Shown in pieces: positions 6,831 to 13,398 of a stretch of 13,398 bases of DNA. The stretch's first letter is position 1, and each line of letters begins with the position of its first letter. The stretch comes from JAVEVH01 sp964430365 (lineage in GTDB: Bacteria > Patescibacteriota > Dojkabacteria > SC72), in NCBI GenBank assembly GCA_964430365.1, contig CAYSEU010000019.1, positions 1 through 13,398 of the forward strand. Direction: 5' to 3'. Under the pieces are notes generated by a model that saw nothing but the letters and a program-made list of their open reading frames with translations, searched no databases and was not told the DNA's origin. A program made the position numbers and the translations under genes.

Positions 6831-7847
6831 ATGTTAGGAAAGAAAATAGGTATCGATTTGGGTACTGCCAATTCAATAGTTTTTGTACAAGGAGAAGGAA
6901 TTTCTTTCGTAGAGCCTACTGTTGTTGCAATAGATGTAAACACATACAAGGTTATAGCTGTTGGATCAGAGGCAAAAAAAATGATTGGTAAGACTCCAGA
7001 TAATATTATTGCTAAGAGGCCTCTTAAAAATGGTGTAATAGCGGATAGTAGAGTAACTGAGGCTTTACTTAAATATTTTTTGAATAAAGCATTAGGTAAA
7101 TCTAGATTCTTAAAACCAGATGTAGTAATTAGTGTTCCTGCTGGTATAACTACAGTAGAACAAAGAGCTGTAGTAAAGGCAGCTACTAATGCTGGTGCAA
7201 GACAAATTACAATGTTACCAGAGCCTTTACTAGCAGCCTTAGGAGCAGGTTTACCCATAGAGACATCTTCAGGTAATATGATTGTTAATTTAGGTGGTGG
7301 TACTGCTGAGATAGCAGTGATATCTTTAGATGGAATAGTGGAGTATGATTCTTTAAGAATAGCTGGTGACGCTATTAACGAAGCAATTATCAACTATATG
7401 AAAAAGAAAAAGGGCATATTAATTGGAGAACAGACTGCAGAAAATATTAAGATTAGGATAGGGTCTGCAATTGATACTAAAAATCCTAAGAGTATGGAGG
7501 TTAGAGGTAGAGATTTTGGAGCAGGGTTACCTAAGGCTATTACTGTAGATTCTAATGATATCGCCACTGCTGTTAAAAGACCGTTACTTAGTATAATTAA
7601 TAGTATAAAGGGGGTATTAGAAAGAACACCTCCTGAGCTTTCTGCAGATATAATGGATAGGGGAATAGCTATGAGTGGTGGTACATCTAAACTAAGGAAT
7701 TTAGATAAACTTTTTGCAAAGGCAATAGGTGTTCCTGCATATGTTGCAGATGAGCCTATGTACTGTGTTGTAAAGGGTACTGGTATAGCATTAGAATTAA
7801 TGGCAACAGGTGAGCGTACATTTACATTCAATAAATCAATTACATAA
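6831..7847 (+). CDS. mreB: MreB-type actin homologue with Asp-to-Asn change in phosphate-2 motif
   Basis: MreB is a bacterial actin that forms membrane-associated filaments directing cell-wall growth and shape. The protein has 338 residues, normal for MreB. Family signatures run the full length: phosphate-1 loop IGIDLGTANS (about 6-15), IGKTPDNI, KNGVIADSRVTEALL, VPAGITTVEQRAV, GAGLPIE, MEVRGRD, GLPKAITV, TPPELSADIMDRGIA and the adenosine-site MSGG (about 281-284). The phosphate-2 motif, normally VDIGGGTTE, reads VNLGGGTAE with N153 in place of the conserved aspartate. In canonical MreB this aspartate is needed for normal ATP hydrolysis, so turnover may be slow or absent here. Glu131 before the conserved proline is kept. 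The C-terminus runs about ten residues past the usual end and finishes NKSIT. The gene is two bases upstream of a DUF1704 carboxypeptidase gene, probably one operon. Confidence 0.95.
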   Translation: MLGKKIGIDLGTANSIVFVQGEGISFVEPTVVAIDVNTYKVIAVGSEAKKMIGKTPDNIIAKRPLKNGVIADSRVTEALLKYFLNKALGKSRFLKPDVVISVPAGITTVEQRAVVKAATNAGARQITMLPEPLLAALGAGLPIETSSGNMIVNLGGGTAEIAVISLDGIVEYDSLRIAGDAINEAIINYMKKKKGILIGEQTAENIKIRIGSAIDTKNPKSMEVRGRDFGAGLPKAITVDSNDIATAVKRPLLSIINSIKGVLERTPPELSADIMDRGIAMSGGTSKLRNLDKLFAKAIGVPAYVADEPMYCVVKGTGIALELMATGERTFTFNKSIT

Positions 7848-7849
7848 AT

Positions 7850-9013
7850 ATGGGTATTTTTACTAAATCAGAAAAAACATCTATGAAACTAAGCGAGGTT
7901 ACTGCCTTACTTTCTAAACTTAAGATACCTACTAGTTTGGTATTTACACCAATTAATCTTACTCAAGAGAAGGAGAAATTCTTAAACTCTGATACATATG
8001 AGCCTCAGTTTGAGTATAAGATTGTAAAAAATAGGAATAGAGAAATATTGAAATCCCTTTCCTCATTAAAAGAGATTACAGATGTGGATCCTAGAATTTC
8101 CTCCTTCTATATCCAACTAATAGAGTCTAAAAAAGATGCCAATGATTTAATGCATGCTGTTGGTAATAACGAATTAGTAACAGAGATCTCCTTAAAGAAG
8201 TATGGTAAACCATCCTCTCTTCTTTTTAGGAATGCTTCTAGAGTATTAAGAGGTAAGGTAGATGGATACAATCTTGTTAAATATCCTAAGATAGAGAAGG
8301 AGGATATCTTAGGGTATGAGGAGATAGTAGAGGTATTCAATACTGTTTTTCAGGAGCTGAATCTAGATGGATGGAGTGTCGCTAAGTCACAAAATATTGC
8401 TAAAAATGGTGTTAAGGTAGGTATTAAAAGGAAACAGATCTTAGTAGATGGGGGTATAGAGAGAAGTAAATTTAAATTAAAGAAAACATTAGTACATGAG
8501 GTAGGTACACATGTATTGAGGGCTGTAAATGGTTCTAGAAGTGGTTTTGAAGCATTAGGAAAGGCTAATCTTCCTGAGTACCTAGATGTAGAGGAAGGAT
8601 TAGCTACTTGGAATGAATCTAATATGGATCTTTTAACATTGGGATGGTTAAAAGAGAAAGCTGCTTTGGTATGGGGTATATATATTGGAGAGAAGCTTAC
8701 CTTTAGACAGCTGTATAACAGTGTATTAGGAGTGTTGCCTCCTAAATCAGCATTTAGTGTTACATATAGAGTGAAGAGAGGACTAGGGGATACTAGTTAT
8801 CCAGGTATATACTGTAAAGATATAGTGTACTTCAGAGGTTTTAGGAAAGTTAAAAAACAGTTAGAGAAAGATAAATCTATGTATGAGAAATTATATGCGG
8901 GTAAAATAGATTTTAAACAGTGTGAATGGGTAGATGAGGGATTAATTCCTAAGGCAGGTATAGTTCCTTCTAAAGAGTTATGGAAGGGTATATTTAAAAA
9001 GGCTGGTATCTAA
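7850..9013 (+). CDS. DUF1704/MATCAP-like metallo-carboxypeptidase
   Basis: This 387-residue protein belongs to the DUF1704 family, annotated in bacteria as flavohemoglobin expression-modulating QEGLA motif protein. The zinc site is visible: H216-E217-x3-H221 in HEVGTHVLRAVNG, and the EEGLA motif (E248-E249) supplies the third ligand where relatives have QEGLA. Animal members of this family (MATCAP, TMCP) are metallo-carboxypeptidases that remove the C-terminal tyrosine of tubulin; the bacterial substrates are not established to my knowledge. There is no signal peptide or membrane helix, so it should act in the cytoplasm. The N-terminal ~100 residues are unassigned. The start lies two bases after the mreB stop, implying co-transcription and translational coupling. 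The 3' end overlaps the opposing ATP-grasp gene by four bases. Bacterial DUF1704 genes are often found with ATP-grasp ligases, as here. The family call is strong; removal of a C-terminal amino acid is inferred from homologues. Confidence 0.88.
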   Translation: MGIFTKSEKTSMKLSEVTALLSKLKIPTSLVFTPINLTQEKEKFLNSDTYEPQFEYKIVKNRNREILKSLSSLKEITDVDPRISSFYIQLIESKKDANDLMHAVGNNELVTEISLKKYGKPSSLLFRNASRVLRGKVDGYNLVKYPKIEKEDILGYEEIVEVFNTVFQELNLDGWSVAKSQNIAKNGVKVGIKRKQILVDGGIERSKFKLKKTLVHEVGTHVLRAVNGSRSGFEALGKANLPEYLDVEEGLATWNESNMDLLTLGWLKEKAALVWGIYIGEKLTFRQLYNSVLGVLPPKSAFSVTYRVKRGLGDTSYPGIYCKDIVYFRGFRKVKKQLEKDKSMYEKLYAGKIDFKQCEWVDEGLIPKAGIVPSKELWKGIFKKAGI

Positions 9014-9963
9014 TTATCCTTAAAAGCAGTAATAATCTCTTGTGCTATGTTAATGGGATCTTGGGTCTTATTTTCGTATGCTTTAAATCCAGGGTGTAAA
9101 CTTATTTCCTGTAGTAATGGTCTGTTTCCCATCATCATAATATCTACAGCTAGAAAGTCTGCATCGAGGATTTGTGAAACATTTTGGGCGAAGGCTTTTA
9201 GTTTTTCTTCAGGGTTGTTGTACTCATGGTATTCTCCTCTGCTCACCGTCATGAAACTATCCGTTGCTTCTCGCCTCCATCCCGCTATTACTTTGCCTAA
9301 CTTAACAAATATTCGTATATCCTGAGCACTATCTGAGAACTCCTGTATAAACATCCTAGAGTGATCTAAATCTCTTAAATACTCCTGTCTATACCCATCT
9401 TCATTCTCAATTTTAAATACATTCTTTTTTATTTTCTCTTCCCCATTTATATTTTCTAATCTATTAGCTCCAGAGTAATCTTTAATAATTAGGGGGAATG
9501 CATTTAATACATCTCTATGTGCAGAGTAGTTACCATCTGTTCTAAAGTAAGAGTTAAAGTAAGGGATATTATGTTTGGAGCAAAATAGAGCTAGCTCTAT
9601 TTTATTGTAATAGGGTAATTTTTTAATAGCTTGAGAATTTTGTACCAATATTTTGTTATTTTGGTTGTTTGCGTTATATTGATCAATGTAATCTACAATA
9701 TATTTCTTAAACTGGTATTGTATTGGATTATGTAAATCATGTCCTCGAAGTAGTATATGACTGTATTTCCTAATATCCATACCCTTTACTCTTATCACTG
9801 TTTCACCATTTATGAACTCAAATTCAAGCTCATCAAAGTATGCTAAGGAGTAGAGTATATCTTTTTTGTCCAATTCCTCAGTTAGTCTTAAATTGGTAGT
9901 GGCTATATTGTTCTCATTTTCTGTTTTTACTCTCTGTTTTTTATCTATTATTAGGTAATTCAT
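9010..9963 (-). CDS. Divergent RimK-like ATP-grasp ligase
   Basis: The 317-residue protein follows the ATP-grasp plan: a pre-ATP-grasp domain (about 1-110), then PLIIKDYSG with ATP-contacting K161, IQEF (E208), DIRIFVKLGKVIAGWRR (about 215-231), and the metal-binding end AVDIM (D274) and QEISLHPGF (E286). ATP-grasp ligases couple a carboxylate to an amine through an acyl phosphate; RimK adds glutamates to a protein C-terminus. Two features are unusual. The glycine-rich loop after K161 reads SGANRLEN rather than a GGKGV-type loop, and the ExN metal motif is E-I-S, with serine for asparagine. Activity may be altered or lost. It is the last gene of the minus-strand array, four bases after the preceding stop with no Shine-Dalgarno. 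Its TAG overlaps the TAA of the DUF1704 gene. Substrate unknown. Confidence 0.75.
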   Translation of the reverse strand: MNYLIIDKKQRVKTENENNIATTNLRLTEELDKKDILYSLAYFDELEFEFINGETVIRVKGMDIRKYSHILLRGHDLHNPIQYQFKKYIVDYIDQYNANNQNNKILVQNSQAIKKLPYYNKIELALFCSKHNIPYFNSYFRTDGNYSAHRDVLNAFPLIIKDYSGANRLENINGEEKIKKNVFKIENEDGYRQEYLRDLDHSRMFIQEFSDSAQDIRIFVKLGKVIAGWRREATDSFMTVSRGEYHEYNNPEEKLKAFAQNVSQILDADFLAVDIMMMGNRPLLQEISLHPGFKAYENKTQDPINIAQEIITAFKDN

Positions 9964-9967
9964 ATGC

Positions 9968-11656
9968 TTATATTTTCTTTATATTATCTATTAATTTCAT
10001 CCTTTTATACCTTTTTAATATTTTCATATATTCCTTGTTTGTATTCATATCTTTTGTAATGAATACAGTATTAATATGATCAAAACCCAACCCATACTCC
10101 TTTACATCATCCCAATCTCTATGATGTATTATGATTACATCGAGTAGAGCATTACATTTGATAGATTCAAAGGATCTCCATCTTTGGGATTGTTCATTCA
10201 TTAACATACCGTTAATGTAATATCTTTCCTGTACTATTTCTCCTACAGTATCTTCTTTTTTAATCATCCATTTCCTTCTTAATAGAGTAGGTAGGTCATC
10301 TTTACTTTGTCCTATTACTACGAATTTCTTACATACATTTTCCTTAAGTAAGGTTTTAGTATATGTATCTGCTACATAGCCTCTCTGCTTACCAAGTATT
10401 GGGTAGAAGTTAAGATATGATTCTGGCATTGTATTTACTTCTAGTATGGCACCGTTTTCTTTGGTTAAAGGTTTAGAGAGATCTAAACACATTACATCTA
10501 CACCTAAGGTAAAGGCGTGCAGTGAGTTAGCTAGGCTCTCCACAATGGTTTTAATTTCCTTACTAACGGAATCTGTAAAGTCTTGTGTAATACCACCCTG
10601 ACTCATACTTGCTATCTTTCTTACATTAATTTGTTCCCCTTTACTAGGTACTGAGTTAAGTGTAAGGCCTTGTTCTTTTAGGAAGTCTTTAAGGGGCTCA
10701 TCTATGTCTATGGGCTTTAATATATGGGCTGGGTTTGTTGTATCTCTTCTTGGATCTTTATTTTCTTTCTCTATTAACTCTTTGATATTTAACTTACCGT
10801 CACCTAGAATAAAGGCGGGTATTCTTTTCGTAGCTATTTCTAACTTACCGTTAATAACTAGGAGCCTGTAATCTTCCCCTTTTACCTGTTCCTGTATCAT
10901 TACTTTAGTTTGCCATGTAGCTTTACCCTTTCCTGCCTCTTTAGCAAATCTAAATGCCTTCTTAGCCTCCTCTAATGTATTAATACCTACTACAACACCA
11001 TGACCTCCTGTTAAGCCAGTTGGTTTAATGACGACTGGTTTTTCATATTCTGAGAAAACCTCTTCTAAATGACTTATACTATCTATTACTTCCCACTTAG
11101 GAAGAGGTAGATTTAATCTTTTAATCATTGTATTAGTAGACCATTTATCTCTTTGTATATTTTGAGCTATATATGCATCCCTAGAGGAAGCTATTGAACC
11201 TGTTATCTGAGAACCCTTACCACATCCTAGAAGGTAGTATCTATTAAATATCCTTCTATATCCCTGCTTAAGATCTTTTATCATTAAATCGTCTAATACA
11301 GCTGGTGTAGTTTCAATATTTTGATTATGTGCAGATTCTAGTACAGGAATTGTAGACATAGATTTAATTCTTCTTCCTATTACTTCTTCTATTACATACT
11401 GTTGTGCTTTTTCTAATGTAATTTTACTCTTAGAAAGGTTTACAAATGTATGAGCAGACTCTCTCCAAAGAAATGGTAATTTAGACCTTATAGTGAGGAG
11501 GGTGGGGGAGATTAAGTATTCTTTAATAAAGAGGGGGTGAAAGGATACTATCCTATCCAATATGGTAGTAATATCTCCAATATTATCTCCTTCTAAGGAT
11601 ATCTTTACTGTTGTAAACTGTGATTCTAGATTTAGACCCTGTACTGTTTGTACCAT
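9968..11656 (-). CDS. CphA-like ATP-grasp ligase with degenerate Mur-ligase remnant
   Basis: This 562-residue protein resembles cyanophycin synthetase in order of parts. Residues about 1-135 are an N-terminal region; about 140-190 (LLGCGKGSQ ... NLPLPKWEV) match the lead-in to the CphA ATP-grasp. The ATP-grasp core (about 195-440) is intact: VVIKPTG (K211), GGHGV, E256, D262/R264, R278, GDGKLNIKELI, DPRRD, SVPSKGEQINVR, GVDV (D387) and E406-V-N408. Residues about 445-536 align by eye with the start of the CphA Mur-ligase domain (YYINGMLM, EYGLGFDHINTVFITKD). However, the P-loop position, normally GTNGKTT, reads GQSKDDL, and the rest of the Mur domain is absent. The second ATP site is therefore lost, and cyanophycin synthesis is unlikely. 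A single ligation with an unknown substrate is inferred. It lies in the middle of a packed operon, 6 bases from its upstream neighbour. Confidence 0.82.
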   Translation of the reverse strand: MVQTVQGLNLESQFTTVKISLEGDNIGDITTILDRIVSFHPLFIKEYLISPTLLTIRSKLPFLWRESAHTFVNLSKSKITLEKAQQYVIEEVIGRRIKSMSTIPVLESAHNQNIETTPAVLDDLMIKDLKQGYRRIFNRYYLLGCGKGSQITGSIASSRDAYIAQNIQRDKWSTNTMIKRLNLPLPKWEVIDSISHLEEVFSEYEKPVVIKPTGLTGGHGVVVGINTLEEAKKAFRFAKEAGKGKATWQTKVMIQEQVKGEDYRLLVINGKLEIATKRIPAFILGDGKLNIKELIEKENKDPRRDTTNPAHILKPIDIDEPLKDFLKEQGLTLNSVPSKGEQINVRKIASMSQGGITQDFTDSVSKEIKTIVESLANSLHAFTLGVDVMCLDLSKPLTKENGAILEVNTMPESYLNFYPILGKQRGYVADTYTKTLLKENVCKKFVVIGQSKDDLPTLLRRKWMIKKEDTVGEIVQERYYINGMLMNEQSQRWRSFESIKCNALLDVIIIHHRDWDDVKEYGLGFDHINTVFITKDMNTNKEYMKILKRYKRMKLIDNIKKI

Positions 11657-11662
11657 ATTTTT

Positions 11663-12643
11663 TTATATTATCTTAGATATATATTCCATTATTGGAATTG
11701 CTACTTTAACCGCTTCTCCCTCATCTACTTTGTAGTGTACTCTTAATCCTGGATTGTAGTTTATTTCATTTATTGCACACTTAGCAGGCTTAGTAATATC
11801 AGGAGTAATTATATCTACTCCCCCAAACTGTGTACCTATGGCTCTAACTGCTTTAACAGCGATATCTTTATAGTATTGGTGTGTCTGTTTAGAGCACTCC
11901 TGTGTAGTTCCGCCTGTAGAAAGATTACAGTTATATCTTAATATTACCTCTTCATTTGCTTTTGGTATAGAGGTAAGAGAGATGTTTAAATTTCGGAGTC
12001 TCTGTTTAACCTCATTATCTATTGTAATTGGTTTTAAGATATCTTTCTTTCTATCAATATTTTTATTCTCAATTAACTTCTTTATACTATCTTTACCATT
12101 ACCTATTACATATGCTGATTTTCTCCTTACAATACCGATTACGTTATTTCCTAGAACTAAGAGCCTGTAGTTTTCTCCCTCTATGAATTCCTCGCCTATT
12201 ACTTTATGATCACTTTTAGCTTTAGATTCCTTTAATGCGTATTTATATGCCCTTATTACCTGTCCTTTATCCCTAGGTAACAATGTTACACCTTTTCCCC
12301 CTAACTGTTGAGAGGGTTTTATAACGATGTCTTTATATTGGTTAAAGAAATCTACTGCATCGTGTTTACTTAATAGTGGTGTTTGTTTTGGTACAGGTAT
12401 ATCAAAATCAGAAAGTACCATATTAGTTAGGTTCTTTCTTTTCGCAATGGTTGTACTTGTGGTATTTGTGAGAGGTGTAGCAGTATTAATTATGTACCAA
12501 TGCTTACCATTAGTTTCGAATTTAGCCATTAAAGATGGTACTACAACCTTATATTTAATATTTAATATATCTGCAGCCTCAATATAGTAGGCTAGGTGTA
12601 CGTTACCAGCTATCTTTAAGTATTCCTCATATGTTTTAGACAT
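11663..12643 (-). CDS. Stand-alone CphA/GshAB-like ATP-grasp ligase
   Basis: The 326-residue protein is almost only an ATP-grasp domain. It has IVIKPSQQLGGKGV with K109 and an intact glycine-rich loop, GEEFIEGENYRLLV (E152, E157, R160), R173/R174, GNGKDSIKKLIENKN, LKPITID, a SIP segment, CNLSTGGTTQE, GGVDIIT (D277) and E293-I-N295 for metal binding. The middle section is most like the ATP-grasp of cyanophycin synthetase and the glutathione-synthetase half of GshAB. There is no glutamate-cysteine ligase or Mur domain, so neither glutathione nor cyanophycin can be assumed as product. It is paralogous to the next gene downstream, sharing the GxGK...IKxLIExxN and LKPIxID segments, but keeps a more canonical active site. 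Spacing to the upstream gene is 19 bp. Cytoplasmic; substrate unknown. Confidence 0.82.
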   Translation of the reverse strand: MSKTYEEYLKIAGNVHLAYYIEAADILNIKYKVVVPSLMAKFETNGKHWYIINTATPLTNTTSTTIAKRKNLTNMVLSDFDIPVPKQTPLLSKHDAVDFFNQYKDIVIKPSQQLGGKGVTLLPRDKGQVIRAYKYALKESKAKSDHKVIGEEFIEGENYRLLVLGNNVIGIVRRKSAYVIGNGKDSIKKLIENKNIDRKKDILKPITIDNEVKQRLRNLNISLTSIPKANEEVILRYNCNLSTGGTTQECSKQTHQYYKDIAVKAVRAIGTQFGGVDIITPDITKPAKCAINEINYNPGLRVHYKVDEGEAVKVAIPIMEYISKII

Positions 12644-12662
12644 ATATTGATATATTTAAATA

Positions 12663-13398
12663 TTAAAAAGTATTACTTGTATCTATTAGATACCCTGTTA
12701 GATCACTCCTACCAATTGTAACTTGGTAAGGTATATCAGAGTATTGAGTAGATACAAACTCAGTTATCTTTACTTTATCTAATATCTTTATTGGTATATC
12801 AAATACTGGCCTTACTGTTATATCACCATCTTCTACTATCTTTGCCAATCTCTTTATATCCTTACTTTCTGATATTTTACTTTCATACTTATCTATATAT
12901 TCCTGTGCTTGTTTAAAGCTTTCAAACTTTTTAGGTACATCCAATTTATTAAACTCCTTATGAGCATTAATATATCCAATACGGTTTGCTAATTTAGAAT
13001 CTATTCTAGAGGTAAGTACGCCTGTATCCATGAATGCTTTTACTAATTCCTTTTTAATCTTTTGAGACTTGCCTATCCTACTTATATCCGTACTTTTGTC
13101 ATACAGAGATATCTTTTCTGTAATATTTAATACCTGTCTACCACTAATTGCCTCTATACTTTCCTCAATTTCACCTCCAAAGAGATTTTTAGATACTCTC
13201 ATACCGTGTCTAATACCTTTAATCTTTAGATCTTTTACTTTTTCTAATCTCCACCTTAAACCTGCTTGATTTGCTACTTGGATACCTAATCCGGGTCTAG
13301 CATTTATCTCGAATACAACTGGTCCTTTATCTATGTCTAATGCTATATCTACACCTATATATCCTAAACCACTTACTTTTTGACAATTCAGGGCTATG
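12663..13398 (-). CDS. RimK-related ATP-grasp fused to retropepsin-like (RimB/PF05618-type) domain, 5' end outside window
   Basis: The frame is open from the stop at 12663 to the right edge with no stop, so the ATG at 13202 is internal and the gene starts outside the window; 244 residues are visible. The first ~60 are the end of an ATP-grasp of the alpha-L-glutamate-ligase-like type: GYIGVDIALDIDKGP (D17), then VVFEINARPGLGIQ with the E30-I-N32 metal motif intact, and AGLRWRLEKV. The rest resembles the RimB/putative ATP-dependent zinc protease family (PF05618, retropepsin-like fold): KAFMDTGVLTSRIDSKLA with D124-T-G, VRPVFDIPIKI, and IGRSDLTGYLID near the end. RimB-like genes are known neighbours of rimK; here the domain is in the same chain as the ligase. 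One enzyme could add residues and the other trim them. It is the first visible gene of the array. The ATP-grasp call is firm, the protease-like call good, and proteolytic activity untested. Confidence 0.8.
   Translation of the reverse strand, partial: IALNCQKVSGLGYIGVDIALDIDKGPVVFEINARPGLGIQVANQAGLRWRLEKVKDLKIKGIRHGMRVSKNLFGGEIEESIEAISGRQVLNITEKISLYDKSTDISRIGKSQKIKKELVKAFMDTGVLTSRIDSKLANRIGYINAHKEFNKLDVPKKFESFKQAQEYIDKYESKISESKDIKRLAKIVEDGDITVRPVFDIPIKILDKVKITEFVSTQYSDIPYQVTIGRSDLTGYLIDTSNTF

Noticed and set aside
6785..7393. Minus-strand open frame of about 200 codons inside mreB
   Set aside because: It lies fully antisense to a canonical MreB, has a low-complexity composition and matches no family I recognise; it is a shadow of the mreB codons.
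9968..12643. A cyanophycin or glutathione biosynthesis operon
   Set aside because: The Mur-ligase half of CphA is degenerate and truncated, and no glutamate-cysteine ligase domain is present; only the ATP-grasp parts are similar.
12663..13202. A stand-alone retropepsin-like gene starting at 13202
   Set aside because: The frame continues without a stop to the right edge and encodes the ATP-grasp GVDIA...EINARPG segment, so it is a fusion cut by the window.
1..13398. CRISPR arrays, insertion sequences, prophage genes or long repeats
   Set aside because: No regularly spaced repeats, transposase or integrase signatures or terminal inverted repeats were seen; nearly every base belongs to an intact gene.
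1..13398. Alternative genetic code with UGA read as glycine (seen in some Patescibacteria)
   Set aside because: Conserved glycines such as those in Walker A, LSGGESQ and GGGT are encoded by GGN, and genes end at family-typical positions with TAA or TAG; no in-frame TGA is needed.

Overview
This AT-rich window is almost wall-to-wall coding and looks like a small-genome bacterium, most likely a member of the Candidate Phyla Radiation (Patescibacteria). That assignment is an inference. It rests on very short intergenic gaps, convergent genes that overlap at their stop codons, starts without Shine-Dalgarno sequences, an archaeal-type prolyl-tRNA synthetase tail, a PEGA-domain membrane protein and a tRNA gene without encoded CCA. 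The reading frames close cleanly with the standard code, and there is no sign that UGA is read as glycine.

Layout. Positions 1-367 (+) hold the C-terminal end of proS. Positions 566-3424 (-) hold uvrA. A 79-bp divergent gap then carries the uvrA promoter and the promoter of a tRNA-Arg(CCT) gene at 3504-3577 (+), which is followed by a membrane family-2 glycosyltransferase with a QxxRW motif (3608-5218, +). A PEGA/beta-propeller membrane protein (5207-6778, -) converges on the glycosyltransferase. It is divergent from a two-gene unit made of an MreB-type actin homologue (6831-7847, +) and a DUF1704/MATCAP-type metallo-carboxypeptidase (7850-9013, +). Converging on that pair is a tightly packed minus-strand array that fills the rest of the window with four ATP-grasp ligase genes. 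In transcription order these are an ATP-grasp fused to a retropepsin-like domain (cut by the right edge), a stand-alone CphA/GshAB-like ATP-grasp, a CphA-like ATP-grasp with a degenerate Mur-ligase remnant, and a divergent RimK-like ATP-grasp.

How the genes may work together. DNA repair (uvrA) and translation (proS, tRNA-Arg) are housekeeping. The glycosyltransferase and PEGA protein belong to the envelope. The striking block is 6831-13398. A cytoskeletal actin sits two bases upstream of a predicted C-terminal-residue carboxypeptidase of the family that detyrosinates tubulin in animals. Directly next to them are four ATP-grasp enzymes, the fold of tubulin tyrosine ligase, RimK and cyanophycin synthetase, one of them carrying its own protease-like domain. 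The arrangement suggests a writer/eraser system that adds and removes amino acids on a protein tail or a peptide. The protein substrate could be the MreB homologue itself. This is a hypothesis from gene order and families; the substrate is not shown by the sequence.

Four promoters share an extended -10 box (TGnTATAAT or one mismatch). Three of them lie 6-10 bases from an ATG, so uvrA, the PEGA gene and mreB are probably transcribed as leaderless or nearly leaderless mRNAs.
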